Shown here in pieces: positions 1 to 6,548 of a DNA stretch of 9,133 bases (position 1 is its first letter; each line of letters starts with the position of its first letter). Source of the stretch: Deltaproteobacteria bacterium (lineage in GTDB: Bacteria; Desulfobacterota; Desulfobacteria; Desulfobacterales; ETH-SRB1); assembly GCA_030262795.1 (NCBI GenBank), contig JAJSZO010000101.1, forward strand, positions 1-9,133, given 5' to 3'. The position numbers were made by a program, and so were the translations under genes. A model generated the notes under the pieces. It saw only the letters and a program-made list of their open reading frames with translations. It searched no databases and was not told the origin of the DNA.

Positions 1-39
1 CAATACAAATATTGCATTTTTTGAGAGAGATATGCTCAT
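1..39 (-). CDS. 5' end of an unidentified gene, cut by the window edge
   Basis: Reading leftwards, an ATG at 39-37 opens 13 codons (MSISLSKNAIFVL) that stay open to the window edge. A GAGGA ribosome binding site at 50-46 lies 6 nt upstream, which is good spacing. The start is 34 nt beyond the coaD stop on the same strand, with no terminator hairpin between, so it may be the next gene of the pyrE-rsmD-coaD group. The peptide is too short to assign a family and I give no function. The main support is the ribosome binding site and the operon-like spacing. Confidence 0.5.
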   Translation of the reverse strand, partial: MSISLSKNAIFVL

Positions 40-73
40 TGTTATTCCTCGCAATAAAAAATTCAGAGTCTAG

Positions 74-565
74 TTAGGAAGAGATGAAACCGAACTTCTC
101 TTTTAATTTCCGGTCAACTATCGGAGACACCATACTGCTGATGTCGCCGCCAAAACTTGCGGCCTCCTTTATTATGGATGAGCTGGTAAAAATCCACCTG
201 AGGCCGGTCATAAGAAAAACAGTCTGAACTTCACGGTTAAGCTTGCGGTTCATCAAGGCCAGTTGAAACTCAGATTCAAAATCAGACACAGCTCGCATTC
301 CGCGCACTATTGTGCCAGCATTTCTCTTTCTTGCATAATCGACAAGAAGGCCGTCAAAAATATCTACTTCAACATTAGAATGTTTGTTTAAGCTTATTTC
401 TATCATTTCCTTCCGCTCTTCAACAGTAAACAGAGCTTTTTTTACCGGATTACGCAATATTGCTACAATGATTCCATCAAAAATTTTAAGCCCTCTTTCT
501 ACAATATCTACATGACCGTTTGTAACCGGATCAAATGAACCCGGATATATAGCTGTTTTTTGCAT
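74..565 (-). CDS. coaD: Phosphopantetheine adenylyltransferase (PPAT)
   Basis: Cytoplasmic enzyme of coenzyme A synthesis that joins 4'-phosphopantetheine to the AMP part of ATP, giving dephospho-CoA and pyrophosphate. From the ATG at 565 the protein has 163 residues, the usual length for bacterial PPAT (about 160). The N-terminus AIYPGSFDPVTNGHVDI carries the nucleotidyltransferase signature (TNGH at 15-18). K42 is in the usual substrate-binding place, RGMR is at 88-91, and the SSSIIKEAASFGGD segment at 128-141 matches the conserved C-terminal S-S-S motif. An in-frame extension upstream of 565 only overlaps rsmD and carries no family residues, so I reject it. The start lies 7 nt after the rsmD stop with no clear Shine-Dalgarno, so translation is probably coupled to rsmD. 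All expected motifs are intact. Confidence 0.96.
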   Translation of the reverse strand: MQKTAIYPGSFDPVTNGHVDIVERGLKIFDGIIVAILRNPVKKALFTVEERKEMIEISLNKHSNVEVDIFDGLLVDYARKRNAGTIVRGMRAVSDFESEFQLALMNRKLNREVQTVFLMTGLRWIFTSSSIIKEAASFGGDISSMVSPIVDRKLKEKFGFISS

Positions 566-572
566 TGGTTTT

Positions 573-1127
573 TTAATACTTTGGTTTAATAAATGAAATG
601 AGCGTTTTTCCATATTTTCTTTGGTCTGTAAGCTCAAACTGCTTGCAAGCTCCAGGAACAGGCTCAAAAGAAGTATGTTCAACGATAATGCAGGCTTCTT
701 TTTCAATAGACCCGCTATCATGAAGATTAATAAGAGCTGATTTTATCATGCCCTTATTATAAGGAGGATCCATAAAAACAAGATTAAATTTTGGATCAAC
801 TGACTTTATGCAGTTTAAATTTTTAACTATATTCCATGTAATAATTTGGGACCGATTATCAACTGCGCATGATTGTATATTACGCTCAACTATTGATAAG
901 GCTGTTTTGCTATTGTCTATAAATACTGCAGAGTCGGCCCCGCGACTCAACGCCTCAATACCAAACGCTCCGGTTCCTGAAAACAAATCCAGAACAACAG
1001 CATCCTTAACCAGGAAAGAAAGTATATTAAATATTGACTCGCGCAACCGGTCGGCTGTCGGTCTTGTTAAAGTCCCGGGTATCGTATAAAGCTTCCTTCC
1101 CTTGAATTTACCCCCTATTATTCTCAA
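573..1127 (-). CDS. rsmD: 16S rRNA (guanine966-N2)-methyltransferase
   Basis: SAM-dependent methyltransferase that modifies G966 of 16S rRNA in the assembling small subunit. From the chosen TTG start the protein has 184 residues and opens with MRIIGGKFKGRKL, the normal RsmD N-terminus. Then come the family segment TRPTADRLRESIFNIL (21-36), SAM-binding motif I DLFSGTGAFGIEAL (47-60), the catalytic motif MDPPY (119-123) and the C-terminal KYGKTLISF (171-179). The open frame continues upstream to 1169, but an AAGGA site at 1140-1136, 8 nt before the TTG at 1127, and the family's N-terminus favour TTG. It sits 53 nt after pyrE and 7 nt before coaD. The rsmD-coaD pairing is widespread in bacteria, which supports the assignment. 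Confidence 0.94.
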   Translation of the reverse strand: MRIIGGKFKGRKLYTIPGTLTRPTADRLRESIFNILSFLVKDAVVLDLFSGTGAFGIEALSRGADSAVFIDNSKTALSIVERNIQSCAVDNRSQIITWNIVKNLNCIKSVDPKFNLVFMDPPYNKGMIKSALINLHDSGSIEKEACIIVEHTSFEPVPGACKQFELTDQRKYGKTLISFIKPKY

Positions 1128-1180
1128 GCCCACATTCCTTAATCCAACAAAAAAATATTTATGTTTCAAATAGTTCCGAA

Positions 1181-1732
1181 CTATTCTAATTCAAAATCAT
1201 GTATTGTAAATATTGAATAAACTTTAATTCCTTTAGATTCTATATTTTGCCGTCCATTTTCTTCGCACCGATCTATAAGAATAATAGCGCATAAAATATT
1301 TACACCGTGTTTTCTTGTAATATCAATAGCCTGCATGGTCGATTTGCCTGTAGTAACAACATCATCCACGATAATAACAGAATCGCCTGATTCTATATTT
1401 CCTTCAATTTGTAAACGCATACCGTGTGCTTTCGGTTCTTTGCGAATGGAAAAAGCTTCAATAGGATTATCTCTTAAAAAAGATGTAAAAGAAGCAACAA
1501 TCGCTATTGGATCTGCTCCCATAGTAAGCCCACCGATTGCTTTAGGTTTGAGATTGAGTTCCTGAATTTTGTCATATACAACCTGTCCTATAAGAACTTC
1601 GCCTTCTGGAAAATAAGTAACTTTCTTCATGTTAAAGTAAAAACAACTTTTTTTACCTGAAGTTAACTGAAAAGATGGCGTAGCTGTTTTTTTAAAACAT
1701 CTTGTTTTAATTAACTTTTTTAATTTATGCAT
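1181..1732 (-). CDS. pyrE: Orotate phosphoribosyltransferase
   Basis: De novo pyrimidine enzyme that transfers phosphoribose from PRPP to orotate, giving orotidine 5'-phosphate. From ATG 1732 the protein has 183 residues. It shows the N-terminal FQLTSGKKS segment (21-29), GGLTMGADPIA (67-77), the flexible catalytic loop RKEPKAHG (97-104) and the PRPP-binding loop VIIVDDVVTTGKS (119-131). RKExKxHG separates OPRT from adenine or xanthine phosphoribosyltransferases with a similar PRPP loop. An AGAGG site at 1747-1743 precedes the ATG by 10 nt. A TTG at 1738, 4 nt from the same site, is a less likely alternative. Residues 30-35 (CFYFNM) differ from the more common S-D-Y-Y-I-D pattern, a mild divergence. 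It is probably the first gene of the pyrE-rsmD-coaD group, since a terminator lies upstream at 1874-1911. Confidence 0.93.
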   Translation of the reverse strand: MHKLKKLIKTRCFKKTATPSFQLTSGKKSCFYFNMKKVTYFPEGEVLIGQVVYDKIQELNLKPKAIGGLTMGADPIAIVASFTSFLRDNPIEAFSIRKEPKAHGMRLQIEGNIESGDSVIIVDDVVTTGKSTMQAIDITRKHGVNILCAIILIDRCEENGRQNIESKGIKVYSIFTIHDFELE

Positions 1733-1873
1733 AAACAATTAACCTCTTTTTTAATCTTTTTTAGTCCGCATCCCTGAGACCGGTGTATATACTCAAAGGG
1801 GATAACTCTAGAACTTGGAAAAATCATAGTTGAGCTGAAGGTTGGAAATAGGACTGGATTTTGGTTTTCAGGC

Positions 1874-1911
1874 ATTAAAAAAAGGGTTACAATTTTGTTT
1901 GTAACCCTTTT
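1874..1911 (-). terminator. Intrinsic terminator of the tRNA-Val/tRNA-Asp unit
   Basis: Read on the minus strand, this is a 13-bp perfect stem (1911-1899 with 1892-1880, core GGGTTACAA/TTGTAACCC) with a 6-nt loop. Its 3' arm runs into a tract of seven T residues ending near 1877. It begins 9 nt after the 3' CCA of tRNA-Asp, so it most likely ends the tRNA transcript. The plus-strand reading also has a T-rich tail, but no plus-strand gene lies upstream to need it. Confidence 0.88.
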
Positions 1912-1920
1912 GTTTGATTA

Positions 1921-1999
1921 TGGCGGGGACGACGAGACTTGAACTCGCGACCTCCGGCTTGACAGGCCGGCGCTCTAACCAAAGCTGAGCTACGCCCCC
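1921..1999 (-). tRNA. tRNA-Asp (anticodon GUC)
   Basis: The minus strand folds into a full cloverleaf. The acceptor GGGGGCG pairs with CGTCCCC, the D stem is GCTC/GAGC, and the anticodon arm CCGGC-CTGTCAA-GCCGG has GTC at the centre. The T arm is GCGAG-TTCAAGT-CTCGT, the discriminator base is G73 as expected for Asp, and the CCA is encoded. Length is 79 nt, two more than usual, because of an 11-nt D loop (AGCTTTGGTTA). It lies 49 nt downstream of tRNA-Val and is followed by a strong terminator, so the two are probably one transcript. Confidence 0.96.
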
Positions 2000-2048
2000 A
2001 AAAATATAAGTCAGTCGTTATGCCTGATAGAATCTTTATGCCATTTTA

Positions 2049-2124
2049 TGGTAGGCGGAACAGGGCTTGAACCTGTGACCCTCGGCTTGTAAGGCCGATG
2101 CTCTCCCAACTGAGCTACCCGCCC
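2049..2124 (-). tRNA. tRNA-Val (anticodon UAC)
   Basis: The minus strand gives a 76-nt cloverleaf with encoded CCA. The D arm is GCTC-AGTTGGGA-GAGC, the anticodon arm TCGGC-CTTACAA-GCCGA has TAC at the centre, the variable loop is GGGTC, and the T arm is ACAGG-TTCAAGC-CCTGT. The discriminator is A73. The acceptor GGGCGGG pairs with TCCGCCT, so both end pairs (1-72 and 7-66) are G-U wobbles, which is odd. It lies 87 nt downstream of the lon stop. Confidence 0.95.
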
Positions 2125-2158
2125 AGGCAATTTTGCATGCAAACGATCCTGTATCCTT

Positions 2159-2179
2159 ATATCTTTTTTAAAAAGATAT
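2159..2179. repeat. AT-rich perfect inverted repeat between lon and tRNA-Val
   Basis: Ten bases (ATATCTTTTT, 2159-2168) are mirrored by their reverse complement (2170-2179) around a single central T. As RNA it could form a weak A-U hairpin with a few central bases unpaired. It has one G-C pair and no following T tract on the minus strand, so it is not a convincing lon terminator. It lies within the leader expected for the tRNA unit. Confidence 0.5.
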
Positions 2180-2180
2180 T

Positions 2181-2209
2181 CTATTACTAATTAATTTGCG
2201 TTATGTCAA
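2181..2209 (-). promoter_or_regulatory. Possible promoter for the tRNA-Val/tRNA-Asp unit
   Basis: On the minus strand a perfect TTGACA (2209-2204) is followed after 17 nt by TAATAG (2186-2181), a poor -10 match. Initiation would fall near 2174, about 50 nt before tRNA-Val. The -35 box begins 3 nt beyond the lon stop codon. The good -35 and spacing argue for it; the weak -10 argues against. Read-through from lon is the alternative. Confidence 0.35.
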
Positions 2210-2211
2210 GG

Positions 2212-4653
2212 TTAAATAATAGCTGTTTCCTGATCGAATTTTCTTGATGTTGGTATCATTTCAAAAGAAATATTATCTTTTTTGAAAAGAATATCTCCCT
2301 CATTCAGGATCAGGGAATGAGACAAAACAGCATCCATATGATCAACGAGGACTATGTCTATCTGCTTTAATATTATAGAAGATATTTCCTCTAAATCTTT
2401 TTCGTTTTCTTTGGGAATAATTATTTTTTTAATTCCCCCTCTATGAGCAGCCAGAATTTTTTCTTTTAATCCCCCAATTGTGAGGATTCTTCCACGTAAA
2501 GTGATCTCTCCGGTCATGGCAATATCCCGGTAAACTGGCCTTTGCGTTAGAGCTGAGACTATGGATGTGCATATAGAGATTCCTGCGGAAGGTCCGTCTT
2601 TTGGTATGGCTCCTTCAGGAACATGTATATGAATGTCATATTTTTTGTAAAACTCGTTATCAATCATAAGCTTATCGGCGCGTGAGCGGACATAGCTTAA
2701 GGCAGCCTGGGCGGATTCTTTCATTACATCTCCCAACTTGCCGGTCGTGATAAGCTTACCCTTACCAGGCATAATCAAAGTTTCAATACAAAGCAGTTCA
2801 CCACCCACCTGTGTCCAGGCAAGTCCTGTAACGAGACCTATCTGATCTTTTTTCTCTACCTGACCATGTCTGAAGCGAGGCGGTCCCAAGTATTTCTGCA
2901 AAGATTTTTCCGTTATATTAAATGAATTTTTATCTTTATTTTTTACAACCTTACGGGAAATCTTGCGACATATGGAAGCGATTTCACGCTCTAAATTCCT
3001 TACGCCGGCTTCACGAGTGTAAAACTGTATAATTGAATGAATTGAATTTTCCGAAAACTTTATATTCTTACCTTCAAGCCCGTTCATTTTTATTTGTTTA
3101 GTTATAAGAAAATTTTTGGCTATATGATATTTTTCAAATTCGGCATAGCTCGCCAAACGTATAATTTCCATCCTGTCCTGAAGAGGAAGAGGTATGTCCG
3201 GCAAGGTATTTGCGGTTGTAATAAAAAGAATATCCGTAAGATCATAGTCCACATCAAGATAATGATCATTAAAACTATAATTTTGTTCCGGATCAAGCAC
3301 CTCAAGAAGAGCGGCTGAAGGGTCACCACGAAAATCCATACTCATCTTATCCACTTCATCAAGACAAAATACCGGATTGCTTACGCCAGCTTTTTTTAGG
3401 GATTGAATGATTTTGCCGGGCATTGCTCCTATATAAGTACGCCTGTGTCCGCGAATTTCCGCTTCATCCCTGACTCCTCCGAGTGAAAGACGAATAAATT
3501 TTCTTCCTGTAGCTCTTGCAACAGATTTGGCGAGCGAAGTCTTCCCGACACCGGGAGGGCCTACAAAACAAAGTATAGGGCCACGAACCTTTTTGACAAG
3601 TGTTTGGACTGCGAGATATTCAAGTATTCGTTCCTTTGGTTTTTCAAGACCGTAATGATCTGTATCTAGAATCTCTTCCGCTTTATCAAGATTATTATGC
3701 ACTTTGCTGCGGTCAAACCAGGGAAGACTTATCATCCATTCAATATAATTTCGAACTACAGATGCTTCCGCTGACATCGGGGTCATCATCCTGAGCTTTC
3801 TGAATTCTTGCCTTGCTTTAGTTGCCGCCTCCTTAGACATTCTCTTCCGTTTGATCTGTTTTTCAAGTTCTTTAAGTTCGTCACCCTGGCCTTCTTTATC
3901 TCCCATCTCCTTTTTTATGGCCCGCATCTGCTCATTCAAATAATAACTCTTCTGAGTCTTTTCCACCTGCTTTTCTACGCGGGATTTTATCCTCTTATCC
4001 ATCTTGAAAATATCAATTTCTATTTTTATCAGGCTCAAAAGCATAGAAAGCCGCTTGCCGATAGAAAAGGTTTCCAGAAGATGCTGTTTATCCTCAATTT
4101 TGAATGAAAAATGAGCAGCTATGGTATCTGCCAACTGAGATGGATTGGATATGGCAGAGATATTACCCACAAGTTCTCTCGAAATATTCTTCGACAGATC
4201 AGCATATTTTTCAAAGCTCTCAATAACAGCTCTGCTAAGCGCAATACCTTCTGCGATCTGGATTTCCGACTCAACTACCGGCTCAACATCCACACTGAAA
4301 AAGCCATTATGCTGAATAAAGCGCTTTATGCATCCCCTTGACTTTCCCTCAACAAGAATCTTTACCGTGTTATCGGGAAGCTTAAGTAGTTGAAGCACTT
4401 TCCCAAAAACACCAATAGAATTAATATCCTTCTCCTGTGGATTATCAATACTTATCTTTTTTTGTGAGGCAAGAAAAATGTTCTTGTTTTTATTCATTGC
4501 ATCAGCAAGCGCATTTATAGATTTTGCTCGTCCAACAAAAAGAGGAGCTACCATATAAGGGAAAACCACAATATCCCTTAAAGGTAAAAGCGGGAGCTTT
4601 TGTTTTATCTGATCCGGCATGTTATCTTTGAATATTTTTGGAAAATTTATCAT
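2212..4653 (-). CDS. lon: ATP-dependent protease Lon
   Basis: Cytoplasmic AAA+ serine protease that unfolds and degrades damaged and regulatory proteins. Of 813 residues, the N-terminal LON substrate-binding domain begins at LPLLPLRDIVVFP. A charged coiled-coil linker lies around 215-300. The AAA+ module has Walker A GPPGVGKT at 365-372 and Walker B CLDEVDK with D432 and E433. In the C-terminal protease domain, catalytic Ser689 sits in KDGPSAG and Lys732 in GGLKEKILAAHRGG; the 43-residue spacing matches E. coli S679/K722. The C-terminus runs some 20-25 residues past the usual end. The start is uncertain: ATG 4653 and ATG 4620 both precede the first conserved block and neither has a strong Shine-Dalgarno. 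It lies 32 nt after clpX and probably belongs to the same transcript. Confidence 0.98.
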   Translation of the reverse strand: MINFPKIFKDNMPDQIKQKLPLLPLRDIVVFPYMVAPLFVGRAKSINALADAMNKNKNIFLASQKKISIDNPQEKDINSIGVFGKVLQLLKLPDNTVKILVEGKSRGCIKRFIQHNGFFSVDVEPVVESEIQIAEGIALSRAVIESFEKYADLSKNISRELVGNISAISNPSQLADTIAAHFSFKIEDKQHLLETFSIGKRLSMLLSLIKIEIDIFKMDKRIKSRVEKQVEKTQKSYYLNEQMRAIKKEMGDKEGQGDELKELEKQIKRKRMSKEAATKARQEFRKLRMMTPMSAEASVVRNYIEWMISLPWFDRSKVHNNLDKAEEILDTDHYGLEKPKERILEYLAVQTLVKKVRGPILCFVGPPGVGKTSLAKSVARATGRKFIRLSLGGVRDEAEIRGHRRTYIGAMPGKIIQSLKKAGVSNPVFCLDEVDKMSMDFRGDPSAALLEVLDPEQNYSFNDHYLDVDYDLTDILFITTANTLPDIPLPLQDRMEIIRLASYAEFEKYHIAKNFLITKQIKMNGLEGKNIKFSENSIHSIIQFYTREAGVRNLEREIASICRKISRKVVKNKDKNSFNITEKSLQKYLGPPRFRHGQVEKKDQIGLVTGLAWTQVGGELLCIETLIMPGKGKLITTGKLGDVMKESAQAALSYVRSRADKLMIDNEFYKKYDIHIHVPEGAIPKDGPSAGISICTSIVSALTQRPVYRDIAMTGEITLRGRILTIGGLKEKILAAHRGGIKKIIIPKENEKDLEEISSIILKQIDIVLVDHMDAVLSHSLILNEGDILFKKDNISFEMIPTSRKFDQETAII

Positions 4654-4662
4654 TTTTAATAT

Positions 4663-4683
4663 AACCCTGAACCCTGACCCCTG
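4663..4683. repeat. Three tandem 7-bp repeats between clpX and lon
   Basis: The plus strand reads AACCCTG, AACCCTG, ACCCCTG in direct succession, filling most of the 32-nt clpX-lon gap. The third copy differs at one base. It occupies the place where a lon ribosome binding site would be expected, and none is obvious. Function unknown. Confidence 0.7.
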
Positions 4684-4685
4684 AT

Positions 4686-5930
4686 CTATGCCTGTTTCTT
4701 TGTCTGCTCATACAGCAGAATCGGTTCTTCCTTATTCAGAATAACATCTTCACCTATTACGCATTCCTTTACATTTTTTATAGAAGGAATTTCAAACATA
4801 ATATCTAACATGCAGTTTTCCAGTATTGCCCGAAGCCCTCTTGCGCCTGCTTTTCGTTTCAATGCCTCCCTTGCGATAGCTGAAATAGCGCTGTCTGTAA
4901 ATCTTAGATTTACGCCTTCAATCTCAAGAAGTTTTTTAAACTGCTTAATCAAAGCATTTTTTGGTTCTTCAAGTATTCTAATCAACGCTGTCTCATTTAA
5001 TTCATCAAGCGTAGCAACTACCGGCAAACGACCGACAAATTCCGGAATAAGACCAAATTTCATAAGGTCCTCAGGTTGAAGCATTTTAAGAATATCTCCA
5101 ATACATTTCTCTTCCTGCTTGATAATTTTTGCGCCAAAACCCATAATTTTTTCGCCGAGACGGCGCTGGATTATCTGTTCAAGGCCGGTAAAGGTTCCAC
5201 CGCAAATAAAAAGTATGTTTGACGTATCAACCCTTACAAAATCCTGCTGTGGATGTTTTCTCCCACCCTTAGGCGGAACACTTGCGGTAGTTCCCTCTAC
5301 AATTTTTAACAATGCCTGCTGAACTCCTTCTCCTGAAACATCACGTGTAATAGAGGGATTGTCGGATTTTCGTGCAATCTTGTCAATTTCGTCAATATAA
5401 ACAATTCCTTTTTTGGCTTTCTCAACATCGTAATCGGAATTTTGGAGTAATGAAAGGATAATGTTTTCAACATCTTCACCGACATATCCTGCTTCTGTAA
5501 GGTTTGTGGCATCTGCTATTGTAAAAGGAACATTAAGAAATTTGGCAAGCGTCTGTGCAAGCAAAGTTTTTCCACTGCCGGTAGGCCCTATCAGAAGAAT
5601 ATTACTTTTCTGGATTTCAATATCTTCTGTTCCAACCAAAGACTCAAGCCTTTTATAATGATTGTAAACAGCAACGGAAAGAACCTTTTTTGCCGCATCC
5701 TGTTCAATCACATAATCATCAAGCATCGTTGTAATCTCTTTTGGAGTCAGGAACTGCTCGACTTTTTCTGTGACCTTTTCGCTTTCCTCATCGATAATTT
5801 CGCTACAGAGCTGAATGCACTCATCGCATATATATACCGCGGGCCCGGCAATCAGCTTGGTAACTTCCTTCTGATTTTTACCGCAAAATGAACAGAAAAG
5901 ATTATCATTCGTGTTCCTTTTTTTTGCCAT
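4686..5930 (-). CDS. clpX: ATP-dependent Clp protease ATP-binding subunit ClpX
   Basis: Hexameric AAA+ unfoldase that recognises tagged proteins and threads them into ClpP. The 414-residue protein has the expected order of elements: an N-terminal zinc-binding domain with C13/C16 and C35/C38, Walker A GPTGSGKT (115-122), pore loop GYVG (148-151), and Walker B YIDEID (D180, E181). The ClpP-docking loop reads MGF at 263-265 in place of the commoner IGF, still within the accepted hydrophobic-G-F pattern. A C-terminal GARGLRAILE sensor-2 segment follows. The presence of both the zinc domain and the docking loop means ClpX, not HslU. ATG 5930 lies 1 nt after the clpP stop, and its GGAGG site (5941-5937) is within the last codons of clpP, so translation is probably coupled. 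Confidence 0.98.
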   Translation of the reverse strand: MAKKRNTNDNLFCSFCGKNQKEVTKLIAGPAVYICDECIQLCSEIIDEESEKVTEKVEQFLTPKEITTMLDDYVIEQDAAKKVLSVAVYNHYKRLESLVGTEDIEIQKSNILLIGPTGSGKTLLAQTLAKFLNVPFTIADATNLTEAGYVGEDVENIILSLLQNSDYDVEKAKKGIVYIDEIDKIARKSDNPSITRDVSGEGVQQALLKIVEGTTASVPPKGGRKHPQQDFVRVDTSNILFICGGTFTGLEQIIQRRLGEKIMGFGAKIIKQEEKCIGDILKMLQPEDLMKFGLIPEFVGRLPVVATLDELNETALIRILEEPKNALIKQFKKLLEIEGVNLRFTDSAISAIAREALKRKAGARGLRAILENCMLDIMFEIPSIKNVKECVIGEDVILNKEEPILLYEQTKKQA

Positions 5931-5931
5931 T

Positions 5932-6546
5932 TTACGCCTCCGCTTTTTCTATATGGTCAAGGTCATCCCTGTTAATGATTACGTGATCTATGAGCCCGTA
6001 TCTCTTTGCCTCATCACCTGCCATGAAAAAATCCCGGTCCGTATCCTCCTGTATTTGTTCAAGCTTCTGGCCTGTATGATGAGCTAATATTCTATTTAGG
6101 GTATCCTTTACCTTAAGGATTTCTTTGGCCTGAATTGCGATATCCGAGGCCTGCCCCTGAAACCCCCCCATAGGCTGGTGGATTAAAATCCGTGAGTTAG
6201 GCAGGGAATAACGCTTTTCTTTTGTGCCGGCGGCAAGTAAAAGTGCGCCCATGCTGGCAGCCTGCCCCACACATACTGTTGCAATATCAGGTTTAATGTA
6301 CTGCATGGTATCATATACGGCCAGGCCGGATGTAACCGATCCCCCGGGGGAGTTTACATAAAAATTTATATCCTTATCAGGATCTTCCGATTCAAGAAAA
6401 AGGAGCTGTGCAATTAAAAGATTTGCAATTTCATCATTTATAGCTGTTCCAAGAAAAATTATTCTGTCCTTGAGCAGCCTGGAATATATATCATAGGCGC
6501 GCTCTCCCCGGCTGCTTTGTTCTATTACCATAGGTATTAACGGCAA
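5932..6546 (-). CDS. clpP: ATP-dependent Clp protease proteolytic subunit ClpP
   Basis: Serine peptidase that forms a double-heptamer chamber and works with ClpX. The protein has 204 residues. The complete catalytic triad is visible: Ser98 in GQAASMGA, His123 in ILIHQPMGG and Asp172 in TDRDFF, the standard spacing. The oxyanion region NSPGGSV is at 65-71. The start is a TTG at 6546: an AAAGGAG site (6560-6554) lies 7 nt upstream, and the N-terminus MPLIPMVIEQSSRGERAYDIYSRLL matches the family. The next ATG (6531) would be 22 nt from that site. The gene begins 2 nt after the tig stop, and its ribosome binding site is formed by the last tig codons, which points to translational coupling in a tig-clpP-clpX operon. 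Confidence 0.98.
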   Translation of the reverse strand: MPLIPMVIEQSSRGERAYDIYSRLLKDRIIFLGTAINDEIANLLIAQLLFLESEDPDKDINFYVNSPGGSVTSGLAVYDTMQYIKPDIATVCVGQAASMGALLLAAGTKEKRYSLPNSRILIHQPMGGFQGQASDIAIQAKEILKVKDTLNRILAHHTGQKLEQIQEDTDRDFFMAGDEAKRYGLIDHVIINRDDLDHIEKAEA

Positions 6547-6548
6547 AA

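Noticed and set aside
566..721. In-frame upstream extension of coaD by 52 codons
   Set aside because: It lies inside rsmD, has no PPAT-like residues, and the family's conserved N-terminus begins exactly at the ATG at 565.
808..1089. Plus-strand open frame of 93 codons opposite rsmD
   Set aside because: It is antisense to a clearly assigned gene, has no recognisable motif or ribosome binding site, and is best read as a shadow. The other opposite-strand frames over lon, clpX, tig and pyrE are rejected for the same reason.
1733..1873. Possible pyrE leader, attenuator or promoter
   Set aside because: A TATATA lies near 1791-1796, but there is no good -35. I saw no terminator hairpin or PyrR-like fold before pyrE, and a tiny possible leader frame has no support. 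I see nothing firm in these 141 bases.
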